From: Chloroflexota bacterium
GTDB lineage: Bacteria > Chloroflexota > FW602-bin22 > JACPRP01
Assembly: GCA_016210495.1 (NCBI GenBank)
Contig: JACQUC010000180.1
Span: 1-64,000, forward strand
Direction of reading: 5' to 3'
Length of the DNA: 64,000 nucleotides
The notes under the pieces: generated by a model
Told to the model about the DNA's origin: nothing
Seen by the model: the letters and a program-made list of their open reading frames with translations, nothing else
Databases searched by the model: none
Shown here: in pieces, positions 51,843-59,684 of the stretch
How positions within the stretch are numbered: the stretch's first letter is position 1
Layout of the letters: the number at the start of each line of letters is the position of its first letter
Program-made: the position numbers and the translations under genes

Positions 51843-51966
51843 GTTGGCCTCAGGCATTTCTGCAATCTGGCGTACACTAACTGGACCTGGGTTCACTTGA
51901 CGACGTCGTATTGGGCAATCTCAGTGATGTTTGAATGGTTAGGGGAAACTAGAAGGGAGTGTATCA

Positions 51967-53172
51967 GTGAGACGTGATGATGCCCGTTACCTGCTCCTCT
52001 CGGCGATCATACTGGCCCTGGCGATTGCGTGCGCTCCTGTGGCTCCAGCCAGAGCACCGGCAACGGCGGAGCCACCGGCTGCACCGAAGGCACCAGCCAA
52101 AGCAGAGGCGCCGGCTACACCGAAGGCACCAGCAAAGGTGGAGGCGCCAGCCGCCATCGCCTCTCCTACTGCCGCAAAGCCACAGCCTGCCGCGGCGACT
52201 CCCCAGGCGAAGGTCGTGAGCGCGGCCGATTTCTATAAGGATAAGACTGTCACACTGGTGGTCCCCTATGGGGCCGGAGGAGGCACCGATTTCGGCGCTC
52301 GAACCATCGCCAGTTACTGGCCGGAGGTCGCGGGTGGCGCGATGATAGTGAGGAACAGACCTGCCGGTGGAGGTCTGGAGGGCATGAATGCCGCCTACGA
52401 AGCTAAACCGGACGGCCTCACTCTCGGCTTCGGAATTACCGGGATTATCGTGTCGCATCAGCTTTTCCAAGAGCCCGGTGTCAAATACGACGTTTCAAAA
52501 ATAAACTGGATCGGCGACTTTGGCCGAGAAAAGGTAGGGTTGTCGGTGTCTGCGCAGTCGCCTTACAGGTCTATGGATGACGTCCGGAACGCCTCTGGGC
52601 TGAAGTTTGGCGCGCTGAGTCCAAGGGCCGTAGGGGCACTGGGTGCCGCTCTCGCCATAGAGCTGTTTGGCCTCAAGGATGCCAGAGTGGTCCCCGGTTA
52701 TTCGAGCACCGCTGAGGTGGAGGTGGCTATGGCCAGAGGAGAAATGCAGGGCCAGACCACCCAGTGTGCAACACTTCGGGAGGCCGCCGCTAAGGGCTTT
52801 GCCAAGCCGCCATTTGTGGCATTGGATTTTGAGAGGTGCGAGGTTTACCCCGAGACTCCGGCTGTCCCCGAGCTGATTCAACTTTCTCCAAGCCAGGAGA
52901 AAGGGCTGAGGATCTTTGTTTCGATGATGGACGTGTCGAAGGTTGTGTACGGCCCGCCCGGGTTGCCGGAAGACAGGGTGCAATTCTTGCGCGAAGCATT
53001 TAACAAACTAATGGGCATGCGTCCGGTGCAAACGCAGTTGAAGCTCCGCTTTCAAATGGAAGGGGGGCATCGGAACGGAAAAGATGTAACAGCCGAGGTA
53101 CAAAAGCTGTTGGCCATTCCCCGGCAAGACATAGTCAGTTTTGACGAAATGACCAATCGGCACATCAAGTGA
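51967..53172 (+). CDS. TctC/Bug-family substrate-binding lipoprotein 5
   Basis: The 401-residue protein starts at GTG 51967 behind GAAGGGAG. It has lipobox LAIAC near residue 19, an Ala/Pro/Lys/Glu linker with a repeated AP(A)KAEAPATPKAPAK-like unit, then FYKDKTVTLVVPYGAGGGTD. The VVPY start of the loop is closer to classical Bug proteins than in the other four. It ends the GrdB4 operon and has no membrane subunits beside it. Confidence 0.87.
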   Translation: MRRDDARYLLLSAIILALAIACAPVAPARAPATAEPPAAPKAPAKAEAPATPKAPAKVEAPAAIASPTAAKPQPAAATPQAKVVSAADFYKDKTVTLVVPYGAGGGTDFGARTIASYWPEVAGGAMIVRNRPAGGGLEGMNAAYEAKPDGLTLGFGITGIIVSHQLFQEPGVKYDVSKINWIGDFGREKVGLSVSAQSPYRSMDDVRNASGLKFGALSPRAVGALGAALAIELFGLKDARVVPGYSSTAEVEVAMARGEMQGQTTQCATLREAAAKGFAKPPFVALDFERCEVYPETPAVPELIQLSPSQEKGLRIFVSMMDVSKVVYGPPGLPEDRVQFLREAFNKLMGMRPVQTQLKLRFQMEGGHRNGKDVTAEVQKLLAIPRQDIVSFDEMTNRHIK

Positions 53173-53173
53173 C

Positions 53174-53263
53174 TAGCTAGCTAGCTAGTTTATGATGCAC
53201 AATAGAACAGCGTAGGGGCGAGGTTTCCTCGCCCTGGGCGGGTGGGGTGGGCATCACCGCCAT
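53174..53263 (+). repeat. TAGC tandem run and GTAGGGGC palindrome after TctC5
   Basis: Four tandem TAGC units lie directly after the stop (53174-53188). CGTAGGGGCGAGG...CCTCGCCC with a GGGCATCACCGCCAT tail follows at 53211-53263. Both lie between convergent genes. Confidence 0.55.
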
Positions 53264-53330
53264 CAGACCAAGAATTGGCTAAGAAGCTAAGTTCTCTTTG
53301 GGCACGGTCAGAGGTTGCCCTGATGCCGAG

Positions 53331-54185
53331 CTACTTCGCTACAGGATTGGTGGCTTGGCTACCCTGCTTTCCTTCCACCCACAGCCTGTACAACTGCCGC
53401 CTGGGCAAGCCGGTTTCCTTGGCCAGGCGGCCGATGGCCTCTTTGTCGGTCATACCTTGCTCGACGAGTTCGTGAAGACGACGCTTGACTTCCTCCAGGT
53501 CTGCTGCAGCCGCAGAGGCGCTGGCACCCGAGATCACGAGTGTGAACTCTCCCCGGGGCTGGTGTATGGCAAAGTGCTGTAGCACCTCCTCGACACTACC
53601 GCGAACCACCTCCTCGTGAAGCTTCGTCAGCTCTCTGGCGACGGCAACATCTCGATTCCCAAGGATAGACTCGATGTCCTTGAGGCTCTCCGCGACGCGG
53701 TGCGGCGCCTCGAACGCGACGATCGTCCGGGATTCCGACCGCAGCTTCTCCAGGCTGCGCCGGCGCTCGGCGCCCCGGCGTGGCAAGAAGCCCACGTAAA
53801 CGAACTGATCGGTGGGAAGCCCCGAGGCCGCCAGCGCCGCAATCACCGCCGACGGACCCGGTATGGGAACAACTTTCAGTCCCGCATTGATGGCGGCACG
53901 CACCAGCTCGTAGCCCGGGTCCGAAATGCCCGGCATCCCCGCCTCAGAGACTACGGCCACGTCCTTCTCTCGCAGGGTCGCGAGAATAAGGTCCAGCTTG
54001 GCCAGCTTGTTGTGCTCGAAGTAGGACGTCAGTGGTGTGCGAATATCGTAGCGAGAGAAAAGCTTGCGCGTCGCGCGGGTGTCCTCGGCGGCGACCAGGC
54101 CTACGCTGCGTAGTATCCGCAGGGCTCGCAGCGTGATGTCTTCTAGATTCCCGATGGGCGTGGCTACGAGATACAGTGTACCCAC
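53331..54185 (-). CDS. rsmI: 16S rRNA 2'-O-ribose C1402 methyltransferase
   Basis: The 284-residue SAM enzyme starts GTLYLVATPIGNLEDITLRAL. It has AAEDTRATRKLF, VSEAGMPGISDPGYELVRAA, PIPGPSAVIAALAASGLPTD and FVYVGFLPRRGAERRR, all RsmI signatures. A C-terminal helix-turn-helix-like tail (MTDKEAIGRLAKETGLPRRQLYRLW) is typical. GTG 54185 is chosen; longer starts run into the toxin remnant upstream. Confidence 0.93.
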   Translation of the reverse strand: MGTLYLVATPIGNLEDITLRALRILRSVGLVAAEDTRATRKLFSRYDIRTPLTSYFEHNKLAKLDLILATLREKDVAVVSEAGMPGISDPGYELVRAAINAGLKVVPIPGPSAVIAALAASGLPTDQFVYVGFLPRRGAERRRSLEKLRSESRTIVAFEAPHRVAESLKDIESILGNRDVAVARELTKLHEEVVRGSVEEVLQHFAIHQPRGEFTLVISGASASAAAADLEEVKRRLHELVEQGMTDKEAIGRLAKETGLPRRQLYRLWVEGKQGSQATNPVAK

Positions 54186-54240
54186 TGTTCCGATCAAAAA
54201 CCGTTGCCCGTGTCGTTTACCAAAGATGAGGGTACCACAA

Positions 54241-54427
54241 TCATTCCGCCCACACGAACTTGTGCTCTTGCCCGGCATGCAGGCGCCAAACCACAATACC
54301 AACGTGCGCGACGTGGATAACTGCGCCCATACGCTTGGCTCCCGTGTCGAATTTGGCGAGCGGGAATATGCCAGCCTCGCAAAAGTTGGCGCTGGCTCTC
54401 AGGTAAGTTCTCGTCCAACAGGATCAC
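54241..54427 (-). pseudogene. DUF5615 PIN-like toxin, internally deleted
   Basis: The frame begins GTG ATC CTG as VILLDENLPESQRQLLRGW, the family N-terminus, overlapping the antitoxin stop as GTGA. After about 27 residues it becomes nonsense. The family C-terminus reappears in another frame as DTGAKRMGAVIHVAHVGIVV and VWRLHAGQE, ending at 54241. The middle, including later catalytic acidic residues, is missing. It is a broken toxin partner of the DUF433 protein. Confidence 0.7.
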
Positions 54428-54678
54428 GCTACCGTTGTTTCCAGAACGTACTCGTCGACGTGCTCCATCAGGGCCTGACTTGCCAGACGAACAGCCTCGG
54501 CGATGGCATCCTTTGTGACAGCGCCACGCCACTCCTCAATAACAGACTCCCAAGCCACGCCGTTCGCAACTTGCTCGAGGACTTGCGATACCATAACGCG
54601 CGTACCACGAAAGGTTGGCTTGCCATGACATATCCGAGGATCCGTAACGATGTATCTGCCGATTTGTCTTGCCCTCAT
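54424..54678 (-). CDS. DUF433 antitoxin-like protein
   Basis: This 84-residue protein has the DUF433 pattern RYIVTDPRICHGKPTFRGTRVMVSQVLEQVANG, with the helix-turn-helix-like GTRV core. It is usually the antitoxin to DUF5615 or other PIN-type toxins. ATG 54678 follows GGAG. The partner downstream is broken, so the protein may be a leftover or may act on other loci. Confidence 0.8.
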   Translation of the reverse strand: MRARQIGRYIVTDPRICHGKPTFRGTRVMVSQVLEQVANGVAWESVIEEWRGAVTKDAIAEAVRLASQALMEHVDEYVLETTVA

Positions 54679-54814
54679 GATGCTACTCCTCATCTCCGTA
54701 CCCGATACTCACCCTGAAACCTGGCGTCAGCAGCGAGCTCGGGGAAGGCCCGCATAATTATAACACCCTGTTGTCCCGAAGCACAGCCCTACCCTGCAGG
54801 GGGCCGCCTGGCTC

Positions 54815-55267
54815 TCACCTCACCACGACCTCACCATTCATCGCATCCCGTATGCGAATCTCGTGCCCGGGCAGGAGTTGGCCCGGCCACTCTCCCGGAC
54901 GAAAATAGCCGACGTCCGTGGTCTCCGGCGACAGGCCCAGCGTTCCACCAGTTGGGATGCACACAAAGGTCACGACGACGATCTGACTTCTCGGATCTTC
55001 GTACACGTAACCCGGATATGGCATCGAGTACACCCCGGCGAGTCGCTCGACCTTGACCTTCAGTCCCGTCTCTTCCTCGACCTCGCGAACCACCGTCTGC
55101 TGGATCATCTCGCCCAGGTCCATGTGTCCGCCTGGCAAGCACCACAGGCCGTTGTCCTCACGCCGGGTGAGCAGAACCTTGCCCTCCCCGTCGAAGATAA
55201 TCCCGTTGGCGCCCACGCGGGGGGTCACGATGGCTCTCCGATGCGCAATCTGTTTTGAGTGCCTCAT
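54815..55267 (-). CDS. Nudix hydrolase
   Basis: The 150-residue protein contains the full Nudix box GGHMDLGEMIQQTVVREVEEETGL (residues about 46-69), whose Glu residues bind Mg. The strand VGANGIIFDGEGKVLLTRR precedes it and GLWCLPGG leads in. It cleaves a nucleoside diphosphate linked to another group; candidates include ADP-ribose or oxidised nucleotides. It begins 2 bp after the preceding gene's stop, so it is coupled to the sugar-kinase operon. Confidence 0.9.
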   Translation of the reverse strand: MRHSKQIAHRRAIVTPRVGANGIIFDGEGKVLLTRREDNGLWCLPGGHMDLGEMIQQTVVREVEEETGLKVKVERLAGVYSMPYPGYVYEDPRSQIVVVTFVCIPTGGTLGLSPETTDVGYFRPGEWPGQLLPGHEIRIRDAMNGEVVVR

Positions 55268-55269
55268 TG

Positions 55270-56412
55270 TTAGGTCCCTGACATTGATTGCTGCACAGCG
55301 GGCGACGCCGTGAGCGCGGCGGCCTCGACCAGGGCGAGTAGTCCCCCGGCCACCAGAGAGTGGCCCCCAAGAACCACAGGTATGCTGGCGCTCTTGGCGG
55401 CGCGCGTGAGCTCGCGCACGAACGGGTGCTGTATTCGGTCCACGTCCATCAGGTCCGAGTAGTAGCGATCCTGAGCCGATACCTCGAAGCGGAAGTGCTC
55501 GAAGATCACGCGCGTGTCGATCAGCGCCGCCTGTCCAAGCTCGGGAAGCGCCTCAAAGAAGCGGGGGATGCCGACGGCCTCCAGGTACAAGCCGGCGAGG
55601 GAACGAACCTCACCCCGCTGGTCGCGACCGCTCGCACGCATGCCCTTCTCCTCGGACAAGACGCGCGTGCGGCAAGCGATGTTTTTCTCGATTTGAACCA
55701 TCGCGTGAGCCCCTATGCGCCCCAGCACGACGAGCTCGGCTGTCGGGTCGTTCATACGTTGCAGCACAGCGCGCAGAGGACCGACGTCGAGATCCAGGCT
55801 GCGCAAGAAAGTCGCGGTGTGCTTCCCAATACGGGGGTGGAGCTGCAGGATCGTGAGATCTGTCGGCGTGTCCACGTCCATCTGGGTTGCGGCCGTGCGA
55901 GGCAGCGGGATATTCCTGAGGCCGGCCCCGCGATGTAAACGAAAGGCCAGGTCGTTGTCCGTGTCAGGCGGCGCAATGCGTCCGATGGCCTCGCCCGGCG
56001 AAAAAGCCACAAAGTCCGAGGAGTAGAGATTATTGGGGATCACGACGCTCTCAAATGCGCTCAGGTCGCGGCATATGCTGGCAAAAGCACCTTTGTCCAG
56101 CAAAGGCATGCTGCCTCCGCCGCCGTAAAAGGGCTTCCGAGTGCAATGTCGACCAATGAGCTCGGCGAGCCTGCGGCCGAAATGGAAATTGCCCTCGTCG
56201 ACTTCCACCGTGACCGGCAGCTCCGCGAGACGAGCTGCAAACTCGGCCGAGTTCGTGGCGACGACGATGCGCTCGCATTCATCTAAGCTCAGCGCTCTGT
56301 CGATGGTGTCGAGCGCGACAGCCTGATTCGCCCGCGCCAGCATTTCCTCGACGTCGCTGTGTACCTCTCGGCCGACAAACATCAGCAGCGTCACGCCCTC
56401 AGAAGGTGTCAC
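55270..56412 (-). CDS. Nucleotidyltransferase-like protein of unknown function
   Basis: The 380-residue protein begins at GTG 56412, overlapping the kinase stop as GTGA. Residues about 1-205 look like a MobA/CofC-type NTP transferase: ALDTIDRAL, CERIVVATNS, then the late motif MDVDTPTDLTILQLHP. The canonical Gly-rich nucleotide loop with Arg at the N-terminus is not seen; a FYGGGGSMPLLDK loop occurs instead near residue 95. The C-terminal half is not recognised. It could guanylylate or uridylylate a small molecule, or be an inactive relative. Confidence 0.5.
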   Translation of the reverse strand: MTPSEGVTLLMFVGREVHSDVEEMLARANQAVALDTIDRALSLDECERIVVATNSAEFAARLAELPVTVEVDEGNFHFGRRLAELIGRHCTRKPFYGGGGSMPLLDKGAFASICRDLSAFESVVIPNNLYSSDFVAFSPGEAIGRIAPPDTDNDLAFRLHRGAGLRNIPLPRTAATQMDVDTPTDLTILQLHPRIGKHTATFLRSLDLDVGPLRAVLQRMNDPTAELVVLGRIGAHAMVQIEKNIACRTRVLSEEKGMRASGRDQRGEVRSLAGLYLEAVGIPRFFEALPELGQAALIDTRVIFEHFRFEVSAQDRYYSDLMDVDRIQHPFVRELTRAAKSASIPVVLGGHSLVAGGLLALVEAAALTASPAVQQSMSGT

Positions 56413-57338
56413 AGCTTCTCGATCCTCACCTCTGGCAGCAGCCGGTCTATGTCGGGCTGATGACATAGCTGGGTGCCGGACGTGAGCGCGGTGGCTGCAC
56501 CGGCGGCGGTTCCCAGGCGTAAGCCCTCGACCAGGCCTTTCCCGGTCGAGAGCCCGAGGACCACACCGGCAAGCAGTGAATCACCGGCTCCCACGGTGCT
56601 CCGCGGCTCCACCTTCGGCGGCATAGCCTTCCAGGTACCCTGGTCGCTTACGGCGATGGCGCCCTGGGCGCCCATTGAAACGACGACTATGGCGACTCCG
56701 CTGGCGTGGATCTCCCTCGCTGCCCCCAGGACATCCTCGTCCGAGGCAAGCGTGCGACCGATCAGGCTCTCCAGCTCGTGGCGATTTGGCTTGATCAGAT
56801 GCGGCTTCGCCGCCACGCCTAGCGCCAGGGGCTCGCCATCCGCATCGAGCGCCGCGAGACCGCCCATCTCCCTGGCCAGGGAGGTCAGCTCGGCGTACAC
56901 GCCCGGCTTGATCCTGGGAGGCAAGCTACCTGCGAGAACCGTCCAGGTGCCGGGGGCGATGTGTACCCTCAGCCGCTCCTTGAGCGCGCTGAGATAATGC
57001 GGGTCGGTTGCTGGGCCCTTTTCACTCAAGAGGGTGGTGATGCGCCGCTTTTCTTCTACGATCGCGATGTTCGTCCTGGTCTGGCCCGGCGTGTGGATGA
57101 AGTCGTCGAGAATCCCCATTTCGTTGAGCGATGCCTCGACAAAGCGCCCCACCGATCCCGAAACAAATCCTACGGCCAGGCTGCTCTGGCCGAGCACGCG
57201 CAGCACGCGAGACACGTTGATTCCCTTACCCCCGGGATCAGTTCGCGCGTCTTTCACACGGTTGGTTTCACCCGGCACGAGCTGGTCTATCACCAGCGTC
57301 TTGTCCATTGCGGGATTGAGCGTTACGGTAATAATCAC
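56409..57338 (-). CDS. 1-phosphofructokinase / PfkB-family sugar kinase
   Basis: The 309-residue kinase has the FruK/LacC pattern: MIITVTLNPAMDKTLVID, TDPGGKGINVSRVLRVLG (sugar site), and TVGAGDSLLAGVVLG, whose GAGDS carries the catalytic Asp. It would phosphorylate fructose 1-phosphate, tagatose 6-phosphate or a related sugar phosphate. No PTS genes are adjacent. It is the first gene of a tight three-gene set with the nucleotidyltransferase-like and Nudix genes. Confidence 0.88.
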   Translation of the reverse strand: MIITVTLNPAMDKTLVIDQLVPGETNRVKDARTDPGGKGINVSRVLRVLGQSSLAVGFVSGSVGRFVEASLNEMGILDDFIHTPGQTRTNIAIVEEKRRITTLLSEKGPATDPHYLSALKERLRVHIAPGTWTVLAGSLPPRIKPGVYAELTSLAREMGGLAALDADGEPLALGVAAKPHLIKPNRHELESLIGRTLASDEDVLGAAREIHASGVAIVVVSMGAQGAIAVSDQGTWKAMPPKVEPRSTVGAGDSLLAGVVLGLSTGKGLVEGLRLGTAAGAATALTSGTQLCHQPDIDRLLPEVRIEKL

Positions 57339-57364
57339 GCCAGGCCTCTAAAAAGGTTCCAGCG

Positions 57365-57428
57365 ATCAGCGATCAGCCCTCAGCTACCCACGGCCCCTGA
57401 CCGCTGACTGCTGATGGCTGATAGCTCG
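57365..57428. repeat. Intergenic GCTGAT-rich repeat
   Basis: Tandem GATCAGC units and GCTGACTGCTGATGGCTGAT form imperfect hairpins between hpf and the kinase gene. GCTGACTGCTGAT is shared with 34251-34263. Confidence 0.5.
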
Positions 57429-57430
57429 TT

Positions 57431-57991
57431 TCACATCGGCTCGGGCTCGATCAGGCCGTAGTTGCCGTCGCGTCGACGATACAATACGTTGACCTGGCCG
57501 GTAACGGCGTTATTGAAGACGAAGAAGTCGTGGCCCAGGAGCTCCATCTGCTCGACGGCCTCCTCGACGCTCGCGGGCTTGATGGTGAACTGCTTGGTCT
57601 TTACGATAGTGCGCTGTTCCCTGCCCCCAGGTTGGCCCTCGGCCTCGGAAACACTCTCGCCCGTTGCGCCTCTGCCGGCGGGGGTCCGGCCGCGACGATA
57701 CAGCTTCTCCTTGTAGCGAACGATCTGGCGATGCATAACATCGGCCACCGCGTCCACGGCGGTGAGCGGGTCGTCGGCCTTCTCCTCGCCGCGAAGAATC
57801 GTGCCGTTGGCGATCGTGGTCACTTGTACGACGTGGCGATCCTGCGCGCTTTTGGTTTTCTCCCGCGAGACCTCCACCGTTGTGCTGCCGATGTTGTCGA
57901 GATAGCGGCCGAGTTTCCCCAGCCTTTTCTGAATGTATTGTCGTAGACTATCGGAGACCTCGATATTTTTCCCCTTTACAACAACTTGCAC
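57431..57991 (-). CDS. hpf: Ribosome hibernation promoting factor, long form
   Basis: The 186-residue protein has the N-terminal HPF/YfiA domain (VVKGKNIEVSDSLRQYIQKRLGKL, with basic rRNA-contacting residues). A linker rich in Gly and Glu (about 108-125) leads to the C-terminal dimerisation domain VKTKQFTIKPASVEEAVEQMELLGHDFFVFNN...VLYRRRDGNYGLIEP. Long HPF joins two 70S ribosomes into 100S dimers in stationary phase. It starts at GTG 57991. A promoter at 58179-58207 gives a leader of about 180 nt. Confidence 0.93.
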   Translation of the reverse strand: MQVVVKGKNIEVSDSLRQYIQKRLGKLGRYLDNIGSTTVEVSREKTKSAQDRHVVQVTTIANGTILRGEEKADDPLTAVDAVADVMHRQIVRYKEKLYRRGRTPAGRGATGESVSEAEGQPGGREQRTIVKTKQFTIKPASVEEAVEQMELLGHDFFVFNNAVTGQVNVLYRRRDGNYGLIEPEPM

Positions 57992-58178
57992 GGCGGTAAG
58001 TCCCCCTTCTTCTTGCGTAAATTAGGCAACTGGCGGCAGCTCAGATACGCGGCGGTGCAACCGATGTATCGGTGCCTGCACGCTCGAGGTCCGCTCCCTC
58101 AAAGAACCAAAAAACTCTCCGGCGAGCGACCAGTAGAGTTCTCATTCAAGGATCTCCTGACTATTCCCTTACTATCAC

Positions 58179-58207
58179 AAGATAACACATGGTCAGTGGG
58201 GTGTCAA
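58179..58207 (-). promoter_or_regulatory. Promoter of hpf
   Basis: TTGACA (58202-58207) and TATCTT (58179-58184) on the minus strand, 17-bp spacer. The -35 overlaps the Nramp stop codon. Confidence 0.5.
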
Positions 58208-59529
58208 TGTGGGCTCGCGACGTTTACGACCAGGTAAAGGATGGAAAGCAGGGCTATTCCGACGACGGTGGCCCAGGCAAACAGGTTGTAGATCGGGCCG
58301 TTGACATTCTCTCCCATGAGCCCTCTGTCGTTAACGAGCCTTAAGATGGTGAAGAGCAGGATCGGCAGGAGGACGCCCGCGACCACCTGCGTCATCACCA
58401 GGAAGGGAATGAGCGGCAAGCCCGGAACGAGGCTGATGGCGGCGCCAAGCACTATCAGACCTGTGAAGATGCCCATGAAAACCGGGGCGTCGCGAAAGGA
58501 GTGAGAGATGCCTTTCTCGAATCCGAAGGCTTCTGTGATGGAGTAGGCGGTAGCCAGCGGCACGACGCCCGCGGCCAGCATCGAGGCGCCGAGCAGGCCG
58601 ATGGCGAACAGGCCCTCGGCATAGGGGCCGGCCAGTGGCTCGAGCGCCCTGGCCGCGTCCGCTGCGGTTTCGATCCTGACACGTGCCGCGAACAGGGTGG
58701 CGGCAGTCGAGACGATAATAAAGAAGGCAACCAGGTTGGAGAAGATCGAGCCGAGCAGCACGTCCAGCTTCTCGTACCCAAAATCGGCCATCGTCACCCC
58801 TTTTTCCACTACCGACGACTGAACATAGATCTGCATGTACGGGGTAATGGTGGTTCCGACTGTCGCGATGAACATCGTGACATATCCTCTCTCGAGGTGG
58901 AACGATGGGAACACGGTTTGGCGCAGCGCCTCGCTCCAGTCGGGTTGCGCCAGAAAAGCCGACGCAATGTAACCCAAGAACACCAGGCTCATCACCAGGA
59001 ACACCCGTTCGACGGCCCGGTAGGATCCTTTGACCACCAGCCACCAGATAAAGGCGGCTGCTAGAGGCACCGCTAGATACCGACTTACTCCAAACAGCTC
59101 CAGACTGGCGGCGATCCCTACGAACTCCGACACCGTGGTGGACAGGTTGGCGATCAGAATGCTGAGCATAACCAGCGCCGCGAGACGAAGTCCGAGATGC
59201 TCGCGAATGAGGTCCGATAGCCCTTTGCCCGTCGCGGCACCCATACGTGCGCACATCTCCTGGACTATGACAAGACCGACGGTCATTATCGCGAGCATCC
59301 ACAGCAACGAGTAACCGTACGATGCACCGGCGGCAGAGTAGGTAGCTATGCCACCGGCATCGTTGCCGGCGGTTGCCGCGATTAGCCCCGGCCCCATGAT
59401 GGCGAGGTAGGCGAGGAGGTCTCGTCGCCTCGGCGGGAGGGTTCGCAAGTGTGTCACGCCACTCACGATGGGCTCTGAAATCCTCTTCACGGGCCACAAA
59501 GGGAAACGATCTGGCATTCCTGACCTCAT
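58204..59529 (-). CDS. Divergent Nramp-family divalent metal transporter
   Basis: The 441-residue protein has about 11 membrane helices and Nramp landmarks (MGPGLIAATAGNDAGGIATY in helix 1, VIVQEMCARMGAATGKGLSDLIRE after helix 3). The metal-binding DPGN of helix 1 reads NDAGG, and the helix-6 Ala-x-x-Met-Pro-His region reads TTITPYMQIYVQS. Classical Mn/Fe selectivity residues are thus missing. Nramp relatives with such changes transport Mg, Al or other ions. An MgtE-like regulatory protein lies directly upstream, which favours Mg-related function. Confidence 0.82.
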   Translation of the reverse strand: MRSGMPDRFPLWPVKRISEPIVSGVTHLRTLPPRRRDLLAYLAIMGPGLIAATAGNDAGGIATYSAAGASYGYSLLWMLAIMTVGLVIVQEMCARMGAATGKGLSDLIREHLGLRLAALVMLSILIANLSTTVSEFVGIAASLELFGVSRYLAVPLAAAFIWWLVVKGSYRAVERVFLVMSLVFLGYIASAFLAQPDWSEALRQTVFPSFHLERGYVTMFIATVGTTITPYMQIYVQSSVVEKGVTMADFGYEKLDVLLGSIFSNLVAFFIIVSTAATLFAARVRIETAADAARALEPLAGPYAEGLFAIGLLGASMLAAGVVPLATAYSITEAFGFEKGISHSFRDAPVFMGIFTGLIVLGAAISLVPGLPLIPFLVMTQVVAGVLLPILLFTILRLVNDRGLMGENVNGPIYNLFAWATVVGIALLSILYLVVNVASPH

Positions 59530-59593
59530 GGCTCAGCTAAATGAGGCATGGTCATTAATCCAACAAGGCGCGCAAAAGCGGACTGGGAACGTT

Positions 59594-59640
59594 GAGCCGG
59601 GAGCGCCCCGCAAAGCGGGGCTCGCCCGCTCGCGGGCGAG
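59594..59640. repeat. Double hairpin between Nramp and MgtE-like genes
   Basis: GCCCCGC-AAA-GCGGGGC and TCGCCCGC-TC-GCGGGCGA lie side by side. They sit in the 155-bp gap of an otherwise co-directional pair. Confidence 0.65.
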
Positions 59641-59684
59641 ACGCCCGCACCCCCAGATTCCTCCCAGCCAATTATGACCAAGCC

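Noticed and set aside
53331..54302. A longer RsmI start at 54302.
   Set aside because: The extra residues have no family match and overlap the remnant of the DUF5615 toxin; the conserved RsmI N-terminus begins at the GTG at 54185.
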